The notes beneath the pieces were generated by a model that was not told the origin of the DNA, did not search any database, and worked only from the letters and a program-made list of their open reading frames with translations. A stretch of 64,000 bases of DNA, taken from NCBI GenBank assembly GCA_002104945.1, contig MCFH01000052.1:124001-188000 (forward strand). Reading direction: 5' to 3'. Below are positions 16,560-32,339 of this stretch, piece by piece. This DNA comes from Piromyces finnis. Its lineage: Eukaryota > Neocallimastigomycota > Neocallimastigomycetes > Neocallimastigales > Neocallimastigaceae. Each line of letters starts with the position of its first letter. Within the stretch, counting starts at the first letter, position 1. Made by a program: the position numbers and the translations under genes.

Positions 16560-17714
16560 CATGTCTAATCAAATATTTAATACAATTTTTATTATGAGCT
16601 GAACGTTCAATTTTCAATAAAGTATTACCATCATCATTATCCACTTTATTTATGTCAGCCCCATGGTTAATAAAATAGCCCATTAAATAACTACTTGTAT
16701 AATACATTATTTCATGAAATGGGACTTTACCATTTTTATTCGCTTTATTTATATCTGCTCCATGTTCAATTAAATATAGTAATAATTCATGGTTTGGTAT
16801 ATATATTTATCTTTACTGCAACTTATTAATACTAATGGAGTATTACCATCATTATCAGGTATATTAACATCAGCACTACATTCAATCAACTTTCTTGACA
16901 TTCTATCATCTCCGTATTTACAAGTTACAAGTAATACTGTTTCACCATTACTACTTCGTATATTAATTTCTGCACCATTTTTCCAGTAATAATAGTATAC
17001 TTTATTGTATACTAACACAATTCTATTAATGGAGTATTTCTATCATTATTAATTTTATATATATCCAAGTCTTTTTCTATTAAAAAAGTAAATAATTTTA
17101 TATCATTAGTACCATGTCTTTTATAAAATTTGTGTAATAGTTTACTGCCGTAATTATCTGACATCATAACCTTTTATTTATCATTATGAGAAATATTACA
17201 TTGGCATAAATATATTAAAGCTGTTTCATCTTTATTGTTTCGGAAATTCATGTTTGCCCTCATAATCAAATAAGTTTTTTTTTTACTAATTCTTCATTGT
17301 TATTGAAACATGCAATATATTAAGGAGTTACGAAAAAGTAATCAAGCTTATCAATACATCTATCAGCTATACAAAAAATTAATAATAGAACTAGACTTTT
17401 TTTTTTTTTTTTAATTAATAATAGCTTTAGTTCTTTATACGAAAACTGTGTTTTATTTTTGTAATGAACAAGTAAAATTATTATAAAATTATTGTCAAAC
17501 ACCTAAATTGTTTATCAAATTCATAATCTCTGTCATACCTATAATTTTCAAATAATTCGCTCAATACATTTTTTAAATTATTTGCTTCTTCATACTTAAC
17601 TAATTTGCAAATTAAATCTTTTATATTTTCATAATTAAAATTTCCCTCGTATTGTTTAAGCAACTTTATTATTTTTGAATCTTTTTTATTCTTATAATAC
17701 TCGATATTGTTCAT
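16560..17714 (-). pseudogene. Ankyrin-repeat protein pseudogene
   Basis: On the minus strand an ATG at 17714 opens a frame (MNNIEYYKNKKDSKIIKLL) that runs to 17481. After that the reading frame breaks repeatedly. Ankyrin repeats are still readable downstream: about 16989-16800 with NGETVLLVTCKYG and DVNIPDNDGNTPLV, then about 16780-16570 with EHGADINKANKNGKVPFHE and NHGADINKVDNDDGNTLL. The hallmark G-A-D-I-N-K and NGxTPL turns are intact, but several stops and shifts lie between 17480 and 17000. Large ankyrin families are typical of anaerobic fungi. No expression signal can be inferred, and the gene is clearly broken. Confidence 0.75.
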
Positions 17715-18296
17715 ATTCCAAAAAAAAAAAAATCAATATATATATTTAGTAAATAAAAAATCTTTAACATACCTATTATTTCTTATTAATATAAAATCAT
17801 TTTATTACAAGATGAATGATTCCATTTCTTTGAATTTTGTTAAACTAATTATATAATATTACTTTATATTGCTTTATATTTTTATTGATAAAAAAATTAA
17901 TGTATATTTCAATAACGAATGAATATAAATAAAATGTATTATCCATTAATAAAAAAAAATATGCCATTGCATTATTGTACTGTTATGATATTTTCATGGT
18001 ATTTTAAATTCAGTTTAAATAGTTTTGAGTTGTTATTTTTTTTTCAAATAATATTTATCAAATATAATGTTAAAAAACGTTTTTATATATAGATAGATAG
18101 ATTTGATGTTAAAGAAACTTAGAACCAGATCATCCATCCTTTAATTTTTTTTTTTTTATGACATCAAATATTTTTAAACTTTATTATTAATTTAATTAAA
18201 ATTATAATACATGTTATAAAAAATAAAATTAAAAATAAAAATAAAAATAAAAAAAAAAGGGTTTAAATAAGCACAAATGAATAAAAATAAAGGGTA
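17715..18296. other. AT-rich intergenic region
   Basis: Upstream flank of the ankyrin pseudogene. A/T tracts only; nothing gene-like seen on either strand. Confidence 0.55.
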
Positions 18297-19150
18297 TAAT
18301 GTATTCGAGTAAGAAAGTCACTATTATACTAAAGTAGTTGACTTCCAATGGGACACCGAGTCAAAGATCAAAATTATGATCACCATTGGTTGCACTGACC
18401 CTCCTGGCCTGTCTTACTGTTTCTTCAGCATTGACGCTCTTGGTTGTTGCTTCAAACCTTTTGAACATTGACCATTGCTTAGTCAATAACAAAAGACATG
18501 ATTTTGGTTTGAAGTTCCGCTGTTACCGTCAAGAATGGTGTTCCTTCGTAAGTATCCGATTAAATCTGACACTTGCAAAGTTCTTTCCATTCCCTTGAAT
18601 TGTAATTGAGATTGCTATAACTTCTTCTCCCAAGAAGAAATTTAAATATTTTATTGCACACACTAGAATAATCATACATCATAATATTCAATTATTACTA
18701 TTATTAAATAAATTACTATCTAAATTAAAATTATTATCTTCACTATAGCTATCTCTACTACTATTATTATTGCTATTAATATATTAATATTATTGCTATC
18801 TCTACTGATAGTAACATTTTCATTATTGTTGATTGATAGGACTATTTGGAATTACGTTGACTGAAAAAAATTTAATAGCTGGATTATGAAACTGTAATGT
18901 TTAATACGGGATATCTCTAAAAGTTGGAACAATCTAATAATCAATGCTTAATACTTTGATCTCCACTCTTGTAACATGAACAGCCGTTAGGACAACCTAA
19001 AATCAACAAATTTAGTAGCTTTTTACAACTCTAGCATCCAACTTGTATCTGCTTCTTGCTTTCAAAAGCCAGTAGAAACCATAGGCAAACTCTGGGTACT
19101 TATAACATAATTTAATAAAGGCTTTAGTTTCAATAAGATTATTATCATCC
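18297..19150 (-). pseudogene. Unidentified GC-richer coding remnant, broken
   Basis: This stretch has visibly higher G/C than its surroundings, mainly in 18330-18600 and 18860-19130. The minus strand reads as protein-like segments: one around 18552-18470 (GTPFLTVTAELQTKIMSF) and one around 18470-18375 (ATTKSVNAEETVRQARRVSA), offset by a frameshift and each ended by a stop. A third segment, around 19130-19020, contains YKYPEFAYGFYW and KARSRYKLDARVV. I do not recognise the family. Base composition like that of exons of expressed genes, together with stops and shifts, suggests a decayed gene or processed fragment. A plus-strand frame at 18386-18598 also exists and is judged a shadow. Confidence 0.4.
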
Positions 19151-19914
19151 TAATATTGTGCTTTGATTGAATTTTTCCAATAAAAGTTTTTAACTGCTCT
19201 AACATCTTCATCTCTATGCTTTTTTTTTTTTTTTAATTTTTTTTTTTTTTTTATCAAGTGTCCTAATTGATTTACACTCATGAACTCATGATATTGCTAA
19301 AGTCTTATATAACAATGTATAATGTAATATGGAATTTCAATTTTATTATAAAAAAAAAGAGAGACACGTCCATACACATACACAATTCTCTATCAAAGTA
19401 TTTTGAAATTTTATTTTATTTTACTTTATTTTTATATTTAATTGAAATTAATAAATAAAAAAAGTGTTTAAATAAATAAAACTAATACTACTTTTTAAAT
19501 GGAAAAAGAAAAGAGAAAAAAAATAATAACTAAAACTATTATAAAATGGAAAAAGAAAAAAAAAATAAAACTATAAATATATATATAAAAATAGTAATAA
19601 ATATATATATATATATATATAAAGAATAGAATATAAATTATGTAATTTATTATTACAATGATAATAAAAAGAATCTTTCTTGTTTAAAAAATTAAAAAGA
19701 AAAAGAAAAGAATAGTTTCATTCATATTGATGTTAATTTTTTTTTTTTTTTTTTACCTATACATATATGCATATATTATACTTATTGTATGTATGTATGT
19801 ATGTATGTATGTATAGTTTAAACGTGTGAAAATATATATATTTTTTTTTAAAAAAATATAATTTCTGATGAAAGGATAGATTAGTTAAAAAAAAAAAAAA
19901 AACCTTTTTTTTTT
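19151..19914. other. AT-rich region downstream of cyclin gene
   Basis: Poly(A)/poly(T) tracts, a TA repeat near 19600-19620 and a TATG repeat near 19786-19815. No gene seen. Confidence 0.55.
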
Positions 19915-22518
19915 TTAAGAAACAGCTTTCTTTTCTTTTTTAATATTGAAACGGTGAATCCATTTTGTAATAGATGGGAATCGTTTAAGGAATGGGGTTG
20001 ATGTGGTGGTGGTGGTGGTAGGGGTAGAAGTTTCCATGACAACAGGCTCCATCATAGTATTAAGGTAGGAAGTAATTAATTTTTGATTCTTAGCTTTTGG
20101 TATATTAAGTTTTGAATTCTTAGAGATAAGTTTTGACTTTTTAGATATGCCAAGTCCAAAATTAATTAAATTGGTATCTGTAGTAGTACTAGTCGTACTA
20201 GTACTAGTAGGGATTGGTGCATGATGGTTGGTCATGGTGATGGTAGTATTTGTACCAGAAGATGGGGAGGAGGGTGAAGTACGGATAAGACTTTGACGAT
20301 GTTTACGATTACGACTGGAATAAGGTAAAGAATGGCGATTATTGGATTTATAAAGTCTTTCCTTGGTATGTTCACGAGTATTTTTGCTTTTTATAATTGA
20401 AAATTTGGCAGCAATATCTTCAACTGATATTTGGTCAGGTTTTTTCTTTAAAGGTGCTTGGCTCACATCCTCACGTTCATCATCATCTAAAATACGAAAA
20501 GATTTAATAGCATTCGAACGACGTCCTTCACCATTACTAAAAGAATTTGGTATCGGAGAAACAAAATATTGAGCTTCACCACCACTATCAGAAAGATAAC
20601 TATTCTTGGTCATTGAATGCTTATTAAGAAGGGAAGAAACATACGGCGATACCGCTGTTACAGGTTTATCTAACATTTTTATAGGTGAAAATAGTGGTAA
20701 ACCATTACGTTTTACTTCCGGTGTAGCATTTCTACTTTTTGGTTTGGAAAATGGATGATATCTTTGTCCATTGTAATGATTATTATGGGTTGCCGTCAAA
20801 CGTCCGGTAACAGAATAATTTCCTTGTAAATTCTTTATATCTGAAGGATAATGCGGATTGAGTGATGATAATGGTAATGCTTGAGTTGGAGTAAAGGAAG
20901 ATTTATTATGATAGGAGATTATGTTTTGACTTGTAGTGGTGGTAGATGAAGTTAATCCCTCCATATCAGAAGAAGAAGTTACTGAATATGAACGATCATT
21001 GAACGTTGATTTTTCTTCATTACTTCCATCATCCATAAGATCAATGTTACAACAAGAATCGCTTCTACTGGTTGTATTTGAAGATCCATGATGTCTTGTA
21101 GTTGATGTTACACTTTGGGATGAAGTTGAAGATGATGAAGACGGTGGTGTAAGAATTCCGGTATATTGATAATTTTGTTTCTCAACTCTAGATCCTGAAA
21201 TGGTATTATCTTCTTCCATAACAGGTTTATCTTCATCCATAATTTTATCATTATAATTGGAAGAAGATACGTCTTCACCTTCCTCCTCATGATGAGTGGA
21301 AGTAGTGGTGGTTTGTACATTGATATCTTGAGATGAGCTATTTTGTTTCATCTTTTCAATTTCATTATTATCAACAAAAGGTTGTTGTTGTTGTTGAGGA
21401 GGAGGAGAGGAAGAAATTGATTTAGAAAAGGTTTCAAGAACATTATAGAGAACAGAAAAGTTTGGTTCTAAAGATGGATCATAACATTTAAGTTGATTAT
21501 TATCTAAAATATAACAATCAATAAAGTTAAAGAGTTGTTTTACATTTTTAAGTTGATGATTTTCGTTTGATATAGCGGAGGAAGAGGATGGTTTTGATGT
21601 TGTTGTTGCTTGAATAGAAGTACTGATGGTATTTTTTTCATTTTCCATTTCACAATCATTTGAATAATTATGCTTTAATCTTAATTCCTGAAGACCTCTA
21701 TCAATTTGATCTAAATAGTCTTCCCATTCAGCGTAAGAAACATTGATATGATAATCAAGAGAACGAAGAAATAAACTTTCTAAAGCGTTTAATTCTCCTG
21801 TTTTAAATAAACCCATACAAACTTTAGATATCCATTTTGAGTTTTTTATATATATTGTATCTTCCAAATAATACTTTGAAGCAACAATGATAGCTACTGC
21901 TGTTAAACGATTTGGTGTAAATTCCGATAATACCTTTTGTACATTTGGTATTTTCAATAAACGATTGATATATATAAAGGAAACAATGGGTATAAAAAAT
22001 GGTAAATCGTATCGATGAATCAAGATTTCAACAAAATTATGAAGTGATATATGAGTACTAACAGATGAGGTTTTTGAAGTTGATTCCTGAATAAACTTTG
22101 TGAAAAAATCTTTATAAATACATTTGATATATAAATAACATAAATAATAAAAATAATAGATAAAATATTAATAAAATTAGTATATTTTTTTAAAAAAATA
22201 AAAAACAACTCATACATGGATATACGATGTGATGATATTATAATTAAAATTATTTATAAAAAAACTTAAACTATATTGTATAATATTAAAGGGAAAATAT
22301 ATATAAAATTTCTTAATTATACTAAACAAGTATTTTAGTAATTAAAATAGATAGTTACCAAAAAATAAATTTCTTAATTCCTTCGGAATATTCGAGCAAC
22401 GTAAATTTTCATATGTTATGATTTTATCTTTATTATTTTGTAAAGTTTGAGTTAAATTACTTTCACCATGTTGATTTGCTGTACTATTATTTTGATTAAA
22501 AAATGAAAATAAACCCAT
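19915..22518 (-). CDS. PHO80/PCL-like cyclin with long disordered tail
   Basis: Two exons on the minus strand: 22518-22359 and 22109-19915, joined by a GT-AG intron. They give 2355 nt (784 aa). The N-terminus is MGLFSFFNQNN. The cyclin box, about residues 60-165, carries the helix pattern ISLHNFVEILIHRYDLP, IVSFIYINRLL, LTAVAIIVASKYYLED, ISKVCMGLFKTGELNALE and LESLFLRSLDYHINV. It matches the PHO80-like (Pcl) cyclins that bind Pho85/CDK5-type kinases. The remaining ~600 residues are low-complexity Ser/Thr/Asn/Pro with many S/T-P sites, likely disordered and phosphorylated; these could control stability. The start is set by the first exon, not by the internal Met at 22023. Which CDK it partners cannot be read from this window. 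Confidence 0.85.
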
Positions 22519-25500
22519 ACTATAATCTATATTGTTATTGATGTTGATAATAACGTTTAGTTTTTATTGTTGTTATTATTAATAATTTAATATTGAATGA
22601 AAAATAAAAAGAGTCTATATTATAAAAATAAATAATGATGAATATTTTTGTGTAAATCTATAAAATTGTATTCTTTTTTAAATTTTTATTATATTCAATT
22701 AATAGTATTATTCATCCCCTATTTTTCTAATTTTTTTTTTTTTTTTAAATTTTTTGAAATTATTGTCAAGATTTTGGTCAAAGTGAAAAGGGTTATAATA
22801 ATCTACTTTAATATATTTATAAAATAAATAGTTACGAATAAAAAAAAATAGATATATACTGTATTGTGAATATTATTGTAGTGAATGATGCTGATATTTA
22901 ATGAATAATTGCTTTTAAAATTTAAAGATTTCCGATGAGTATTTTATTATATTTTTTTTTAGATAATTTATTTTATATGAATAAAAAAAGATTATTTATA
23001 GTGAATATTTTTTAATAAAGAAAAAAGATAATAGTATGATATATATATATATATATAATTTATTTACACCAAGGTATATAATAAATGAATAGTATGAAAT
23101 CTTATTAATAAATGATTTTTCATACAAATAAATTTTAAAAGTATTTTTTGTTAAATACAATTTAACGATTGAAATGAATAAAAAGATGGTTATTTATATA
23201 AAAAAAAAAAGTTAAATATATAATAATAAATATAATGATATATAAATAAAAATGTGTAAAGATTTTTATTAAAATAAAAAATCAAATGGATAGAAAAAAG
23301 ATGATAAAAGTAAATGGTATAAAAAAAACTATTCTAATTTTGATAAATTGAAAATGTCTTATATTTATTAAATCGAAAGAATAATAAAAAAAAATAAATT
23401 TTTAAATCAAAACTTTTTTTTTTTTTCATATAAAGTGAATTATTCAAGAATGAGTTGTGATGATGAGATGAGTGGTGATGGTGTGATATTTATAATTTAG
23501 TGTAATTTATTATTATAAAATTAGTGTAATTTACTATAAATTTATATCATATTTTTTTAAAAAAAATGAAATCTTTTTCCTTTTTTTTTTTAATAAATCA
23601 CTACAAAAAAATCTTTTTTCTTTCTTTCTTTCTTTCTTTCTTTTCCTTCCTTCCTTTTCACCTTTTTTTTTTCTTTCTGGCAATTTAAAAAAGGGCTATG
23701 AGAAAAAAAAAAAAAAAAAAAAAGAAAAAGAAAAAGTAAATCAAAAAAGAAAAAAAAAAAAAAATTTTTTTTTGTAAATTTAAATATTTTTAAATTTTTT
23801 ACGAAATAATTAATTTTTATTAAAAATTAGGTCATCATTCAAAATAAAAAAAAAATTTAAATTTCAAAAATTAAGTAATTCTAACCCTTTAGGATTATAT
23901 TGAATTCTATTTAATACTATATGTAATATATGTATAATATACTTTTTCAATATATTTTTATAGAATTGAATTTTTAAAAAATTATATTTATTAACAAATA
24001 TACTTTAATATATATATTTTTATATTATGATATATATTTATAATATATTATAAATAGAAGAAATTAAAAAAGGCTTAACCCTTTATTGAACTATCAATTA
24101 AAATAAATAGACTAAATATATTATGCTTATAATAATAATATATAGATAAATTAAATAATATTTTTTGGATGGCCTAGAATCAATAATAAATATTAATATA
24201 TTACAGAATTAATTGTAATATATGGATATTTCATTATTCTTTTCAATTCTCTAATATATTTTTTTGAAAAGAATTTTAAAGAAGGTGAAGGATGCAGAAA
24301 GAACAAAATTTTTTGGGCAAAACTTTGGCTAAATTTGAATAGTGGTTGGCCACAAAATTCTGGCAGAAAAAAAATCTCAGGCAGAAAATTATGGCTAAGA
24401 AATTTGATATAAAAAAGAAGATCGTTTTAAAAAAAAAAAAAAGAAAATCAATTTTATTGGAATAGAATGATAATGAAAAAAAAAAAAGGTATGATTTAAT
24501 AGGTTTAAATTGTCAATTTTAATGTATCAATTCATCTTTCTTTTAATTAATCGCTCAACATAGCATTAATCATCACTTTAAAAGAAAAGAGTGGAAAAGG
24601 ATATCTAGTTAGAAATTAAAGATCACTTCTATAGTAAGATGTAACGGATTTAAATTAATAAAAAAAAAAGTCATTCTTCCAACCTGTGAATTAATAATAA
24701 AACGTTGACATTTCTTGTAAAAAGTAATTTTATAATATTTATTTAATTGTTATTTATTTATTCATTTAATTCAATAAATATTTATTTAGTTTATTATTTA
24801 TATGTATATTTAATTTATTGAAAGTTAAATTTGATTATAAAGTAAACAACTGTCATAGCATAGATCGTATTAACAACATATTTATTCATATTATTGATGA
24901 CAATGGATTAATGTATAATTATAATAAAAATTCTATTCTATTGTTATTGATCCGATGGACATTTAAAACCTATGAATAAAAAAGTTAATAACAAATATTT
25001 TTTTTTTTTTTTGTTTTTAAAAATATTCACATACAAGCTTAAATTAATGAAATAATCTTATTCTACTATTAATAGTAATAATACTTTATATAATTGAATA
25101 AAGTAAATAGAATGACATTTGTGTTATATCAAGAGGTATAAAAAGAAATGTTTTTAATAATAGTTAATACTATTACTATTAATAATAAGATAAGACGAAA
25201 TAAGAAAGGAAATAAAAAATACCTATATCCACAGTATTATATATATTATATACCTATATATTTATATATAGATAGATGTATTTTTATTTATTTCTATTCT
25301 CATTACAGCATTTTTATATTTAAAATGTTTTTTTTTTTAAAGAATAAATAGTTTATTTATTTTATTATTGATTGTTATTGTTATTATTATTATTATTATA
25401 AAAGAGAGAAAAAAAATTGGTTTAAACCTAATAAAAAGAAATTAAAAAAGTGAAAATAATAAATAAAAAAAAAAAAAGGAAAATAATAATAAATTCATTG

Positions 25501-25702
25501 GTATACTTTGTATACCTTTTACACTATAACATTAATAATAAATAATAAAAATAATAAAAAGATTAGATCTAAATACATTAATATATGAAAAATAATAATA
25601 ATAATAAAAAAATGATAATGTTCTATAAAGCAAAAATTAAATAATTTATACTAATTTTTTTTTACTGGTTCTTTTTTTTTTTTTATAGAAAAAGATATGG
25701 AC
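22519..25702. other. Long AT-rich intergenic region, no gene seen
   Basis: Over 3 kb without exon-like sequence. It holds A/T homopolymers, a TTTC/TTCC microsatellite near 23617-23657 and a small GC-richer patch near 24280-24420 in which GGCAGAAAA and GGCTAA words recur without an open frame. The 22.5 kb end is the cyclin promoter side; the 25.7 kb end is the KRR1 3' flank. Confidence 0.55.
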
Positions 25703-28234
<2,532 letters not shown>

Positions 28235-28767
28235 TTTTTATTATATTTATAATTTTACTAATGATTACAATAATGTATTTTTATTTGACTTGAATTGTTT
28301 TAATCTTTCTTTAAATAAAAAAAAAGAAAAGAAAAATAATAATAAAAAGAAAAGGTGAAATAAAAGGATATATTATTTTAATTTATAATAAATTAAAAAT
28401 GGTTATTATTATTACAATTTCCTTTTTTTTTTTTTTTAAAAAATATATGAATTTATAATTAATAAAAAAAAAACAATTTTTTTTTAAAATTAGTTGAGGA
28501 TACCCTGAAATGACCAATCATATCTCATAATATTATATGTTATATATATTATTTATAATTAAAATTTTTTTAAAACTATAAAAAATTAATTAAATTATCC
28601 ATTTAATTTTATTATATATTTATTTAACTATACATTTATTTATTATTATAGCATTTTATTTAATCGTTCACTTATATTTATATAGTAAATTTAAATGAAT
28701 ATATAATTAACCTATTAAATAAATTTTTTTTTTTAAAGATTCAAAAATGATTAAGGACATTCTAAAG

Positions 28768-28848
<81 letters not shown>

Positions 28849-29740
28849 TTGTTATTGTTGTTGTTGTTGTTGTTGTTGTTGTTATTACTATTTACTTTAA
28901 ATTGAATATAGTAATTTTTAACTATTATTAAAATATAGGCACAATTAATTTATATCACAAAGAAAAGTAGTTATATAGTAATAGTAAGTGTAAATTAAAG
29001 GATAATTAAAGGATTAATGTCTATATACATATGCTGTGCATATTTATATAATCCCAATGAATATATTTTTTAATTGAAAGATAAAGTTATTGATTGTATG
29101 AATAAAATACCAAAGATACATAATAATATTTTACTCTTTTTTTTTATATTACTATATAATTTTTTTTGGAATAATAAAATAATAAAATAATAAAAATTTA
29201 TTATAAATAATATGGATTGCTTTTTTTTTTTTTATATTTTGATACTATTAAAAACTAAAAATTATGTGCGTATGTGTGTATATGTATGTTTTGTGAATTT
29301 TATTTTATATTATCCTAATAACGCTATTAAGTAACCGTTACAAATATATAATTTTAATATCTTAACTAAATAAAAATTCATAAAGGTTAGTATCTTAATA
29401 AATTAATATACACGTGATATTACCATCATATAAATATTGATTCTATGTATAATCAACATTATTTATGATATTATTTTATATAAACCTCATTAATATATAC
29501 ATGAATGTTATAGCATATGTCATGAAATTCAGTTAAAAATAAAAAGTGTTTAAATAGGAAATAATAATAATTAATAATTAGAATAGTTAAATATTAAGTA
29601 TCATAGTTAGATAATTAACATACACATGTGATACAATATAAATATATATATCTATGTGTAATAAACATTATTTATGACAACTACATTATTTTATGTAAAC
29701 TTTATTAATGTATAAATACATATGATATTCAGTTATATAA
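28235..29740. other. AT-rich boundary region between genes and retroelements
   Basis: This begins at the KRR1 promoter side. It includes a TAT microsatellite followed by a TTG repeat (28795-28885). Near 29385-29545 and 29597-29750 there is a diverged direct repeat of roughly 150 bp, sharing a stretch with CATTATTTATGA and ATATTCAGTTA-type words. No open coding frame was found until 29887. Confidence 0.5.
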
Positions 29741-29886
29741 ATGAATAAACATGAAAATGTTAAGTTTCGATGAATTAAGAAAAATGTACGATAAAGACTT
29801 TTCTAGTTTCGAAAGAATAAATGATTAATATAAAAAAGAAAAATTAATGAATACTAAAAACTCTAAAGAATATCAATTAAATAACC

Positions 29887-30738
29887 TTGAGTACATTAAA
29901 GAATAAAACAGTATGGATTTTTGACACTGGTGCATTGGAACATATATATGCTGCAACAATGATATTCTTGTTAAATTTATCGAAAAGAAAATTTAAAATG
30001 AAATGTGCAAACAATACATTATGCAAATTTTCAGGCTACGGCTCTTATATCAGAGCAATTAATAATAAAAGAATGATTTTAAATAATGTTTTTTATTCTG
30101 ATCAAATTAAAAAGAAATTTTTAAGTGGAATTAAATTGGCTAAAAATGGAATTATAAGCAATATTACTAGAAAAAAGATGTTTATTTAAGTTTAAAAATA
30201 AAAAAATAAAAATAAAAATAATAACAAATTTATTGGAAGATTTAAAGCAAATGGAAACAACATTATACAAATACTAGAAATGAATATTTTTAAATATTTA
30301 GTTAGCAAAACAAAAAATTACAAAATTTCTTATAAAGGAAATGGTAAGATACAAGGATATTATGACTCTGATTTTGGAGGATATGAAAAAGATAGGAAAT
30401 TAACATCAGGAAGCAGTATTTTTATTCTTATGGGACAAGATCCAATTAGCTGGCAATCCAAAAAACAAACTATGGCAGCAACCTTAACTGTAGCAGAATC
30501 AGAGTACATAAGAAAATATTATGGATTAGAAATATCATATGAATTGTTTAAAATAGAAAAACCAATCACGATTTTTACAGACAATTTAGTTAGCAAAACA
30601 ACAGTTGAAAACGGTGAACTAAATACCAAGTTAAGGCACATATGTATAAAATATCATTTTAATAAAGATAATATAAAACAAAATAAAACTGGAATACATA
30701 AAAACGGACCTAGTACTAGAAGACATTTTAACAAATGA
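29887..30738 (+). pseudogene. Copia-type retrotransposon, internally deleted (protease + RNase H)
   Basis: 29887-30189 carries a Copia aspartic protease fragment (WIFDTGALEH, then YGSYIRAINNKRMILNNVFY). 30280-30738 is the Copia RNase H end, with YYDSDFGGYEKDRKLTSGSS, WQSKKQTMAATLTVAESEY and ITIFTDN. Integrase and most of the reverse transcriptase are missing between them, so this is a deletion derivative. A purine tract at 30787-30794 precedes a TGTTAG LTR start. Compared with the Copia element at 33-50 kb, the same order is kept but identity is modest, so it is a different family or an old copy. Confidence 0.85.
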
Positions 30739-30794
30739 ACAATTTTGCAAATCAAGTTTTTAATAATTAAAAAAAAAAACTAATTTAGGGGGAG

Positions 30795-31230
30795 TGTTAG
30801 AATATAAAGAATTTTATATATTATTTATTAATTAATTAAATTGAATATTTGAATGATATTTGATATATTATAAATTATAAAATTAGTATTAATAGAATTA
30901 AATGTCAATGTTAGATATTTTATGTGTTTATGTAATTTATTTTATGGAATAGTTATAAATTATTCATATGATTAATTTTGCATAAAATACTACGCCACGC
31001 TGTAGCATAAAGGTTTTAAATAGTTTCATAAATTTATTCAATGTAATTACCTATTTATATAAAACTTTAAAAACAAAATTTATCATAAAACAATAGAGTC
31101 TCGGTTATCAGTTATTAATGAATTTTAATGCTTTAAAATTAATAGATTTTGGATTAATATTATAATTTTATATTGCATATATTCATATATTTAAAAAAAT
31201 TTAAATAAATAACAATCTCTTATACGAGCT
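30795..31230 (+). mobile_element. 3' LTR of the deleted Copia element
   Basis: It starts TGTTAGAATATAAAG right after the GGGGGAG polypurine tract. It contains a GC-richer spot (CTACGCCACGCTGTAGCA, itself a small hairpin) and a TATATAAAAC TATA-like box near 31050. The 3' end is only approximate, because no matching 5' LTR is present in the window. Confidence 0.55.
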
Positions 31231-31253
31231 AATATTAAATAATTGTAATAAAT

Positions 31254-32227
31254 TGTAAATATATAATATATATAATAATATATATATCTTTAAATTATTT
31301 AATAATTAATTAATAATTATTAAATAAAAATCTTGATATTTTAATGGGAATTATTCATAAAATTTATTCAATAAATTTCATGGAATAATTAAATAATAAT
31401 TAATTTTAAAATATCAAGGTTAAGAAATGAAATTTGGATAAATATTTAAATTAATGGATAATTAAATTTAAATATTTTAAATATTCAAATTAAATCTTAA
31501 AAAGTTTTTATTTAATTAAAATTAGTTTAATAACTTTAGCGTAGTTTTAAATTAGCATTTTTTAATAGTAAATATATAATAAATAATATTATTAATATTT
31601 AATTAATATATAGGCAATACATGGACTGTATTCAATTTGTAGTTTACCCAAATTGAATCAAAAGTGTATTTAATTAGTTTTAGTATAGCTTTACTATTTT
31701 ATTATTTATTTAAATTAGTATTAAATTAGTTTTGCTTATTTTATTTTAACTTATTTTTAAAAATAGTTTTGTTATTACTTCAATAGGAATAGTATTGATA
31801 ATATTAAATTAATTTATAGATAATACATGAGCTTTATTCAATTTTGAGTAAACTCAAATTGAATTAAAAGTATAATGAATTAGTTTTAGTTTAGTTTTAT
31901 TATTTTATTATTTAATTAAATTAGTTTTGTTTATTTTATATTATATATATGTTTATTTAAATAGAATAATATATTAAAATATAATATGTAAAAAATATAA
32001 ATACATGTTGCTTTTGTTTATTAAATCAATATAATTGTTATTTTAATTTATTTAATATTGTTAATATTTTAATTATTAACTATTATATAGTTAATAATAT
32101 TTCTTTTTAAAAGTTTAAATAAAATGTTTTTAAAAATAAAAATTTAATATTTATTTTTTATTTTTTGTGTTAATAAAAATTGTTTTATTTTAAGTGTAAA
32201 ATCTGTTCTTAATTTTATTCTTTTTCA
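31254..32227 (+). mobile_element. LTR-E copy 1, mosaic with internal duplication
   Basis: Starts TGTAAAT and aligns with LTR-E copies at 46554-47344 and (reverse) 51919-52652. The 5' part to about 31740 resembles the 51919 copy. It is followed by a second, related segment from about 31745 that resembles the 46554 copy, so the region with the AATTTGAGTTTACTCAAATT-type palindrome occurs twice. The expected TTTTACA end is degraded and no TSD was found. Confidence 0.65.
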
Positions 32228-32339
32228 TCATGGTTATTTTGGTATCATTAACACAAAAGAATTAATTACAAGAAATTTTGTTTGAATAAATATGACTCAA
32301 GATATAATTAAATTTATCACTTCAAAGTTTGTGAATCAG

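Noticed and set aside
18386-18598. Plus-strand frame with a hydrophobic, signal-like start
   Set aside because: It overlaps the better protein-like minus-strand frames of the same decayed remnant and has no matching family.
22020-22217. Separate short minus-strand membrane-like protein upstream of the cyclin
   Set aside because: It overlaps the cyclin intron and exon start in another frame; the spliced cyclin model explains the region.
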